The notes beneath the pieces are model-generated. The model had not been told where the DNA came from. It saw nothing but the letters and a program-made list of their open reading frames with translations, and ran no database searches. The position numbers were made by a program, and so were the translations under genes. 31,237 nucleotides of DNA from DATKZB01 sp035528235 (GTDB taxonomy: Bacteria > Planctomycetota > Phycisphaerae > FEN-1346): assembly GCA_035528235.1 (NCBI GenBank), contig DATKZB010000299.1:1-31237 (forward strand), written 5' to 3'. Shown here one piece after another: positions 31,224 through 31,237 of this stretch (the stretch's first letter is position 1; every line of letters starts with the position of its first letter).

Positions 31224-31237
31224 CGATAGTGACGAGC

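Overview
This GC-rich window looks like chromosomal DNA from a planctomycete (Phycisphaerae-like or related uncultured lineage). That is inferred from family content (exosortase/EpsI-type locus, a DUF6599-like lipoprotein, large GH106-like and heparinase-like enzymes, an excisionase-like membrane protein) and from several classes of dispersed palindromes between genes. No 16S rRNA or other decisive marker is present. I see no tRNA, rRNA, CRISPR array, integrase or transposase. Fifteen protein genes cover most of the window.

Left part (1-6.7 kb): palindromic repeats and a terminator, then three minus-strand genes (an OmpA-family peptidoglycan-binding lipoprotein, an excisionase-like protein with two membrane helices, and a small membrane-anchored protein that may start at AUU). 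A 250-bp repeat-bearing gap follows, then a plus-strand pair: a roughly 20-helix membrane protein of unknown function, behind a recognisable promoter, and uvrC without its usual C-terminal helix-hairpin-helix domain.

Centre (6.7-19.9 kb): a minus-strand exopolysaccharide/exosortase cluster. In transcription order it holds a Wza-like export lipoprotein, an exosortase, an EpsI-family protein, a 1,439-residue TPR protein, a Wzc-like copolymerase/tyrosine kinase, and an O-antigen-ligase-like protein fused to a VanZ-like domain. A near-consensus sigma70 promoter (TTGACA, 17 bp, TACAAT) lies about 185 bp before the first gene. The cluster has export, length-control, polymerase/ligase-like and exosortase parts, but no glycosyltransferase and no recognisable PEP-CTERM substrate within the window.

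Right part (20.1-31.2 kb): pyrF, murD and a GH106-like glycosidase form a minus-strand group, the last two sharing an ATGA overlap. A DUF6599-like lipoprotein and a heparinase II/III-like polysaccharide lyase follow, also on the minus strand. Finally a plus-strand pair encodes enolase and a DivIC/FtsB-like division protein with an unusual second membrane helix, again joined by an ATGA overlap. The window ends in a composite double hairpin.

Many starts are non-ATG (TTG or GTG, perhaps ATT), chosen from Shine-Dalgarno spacing. Very long open frames antisense to real genes are side effects of GC-rich third codon positions and are not annotated.
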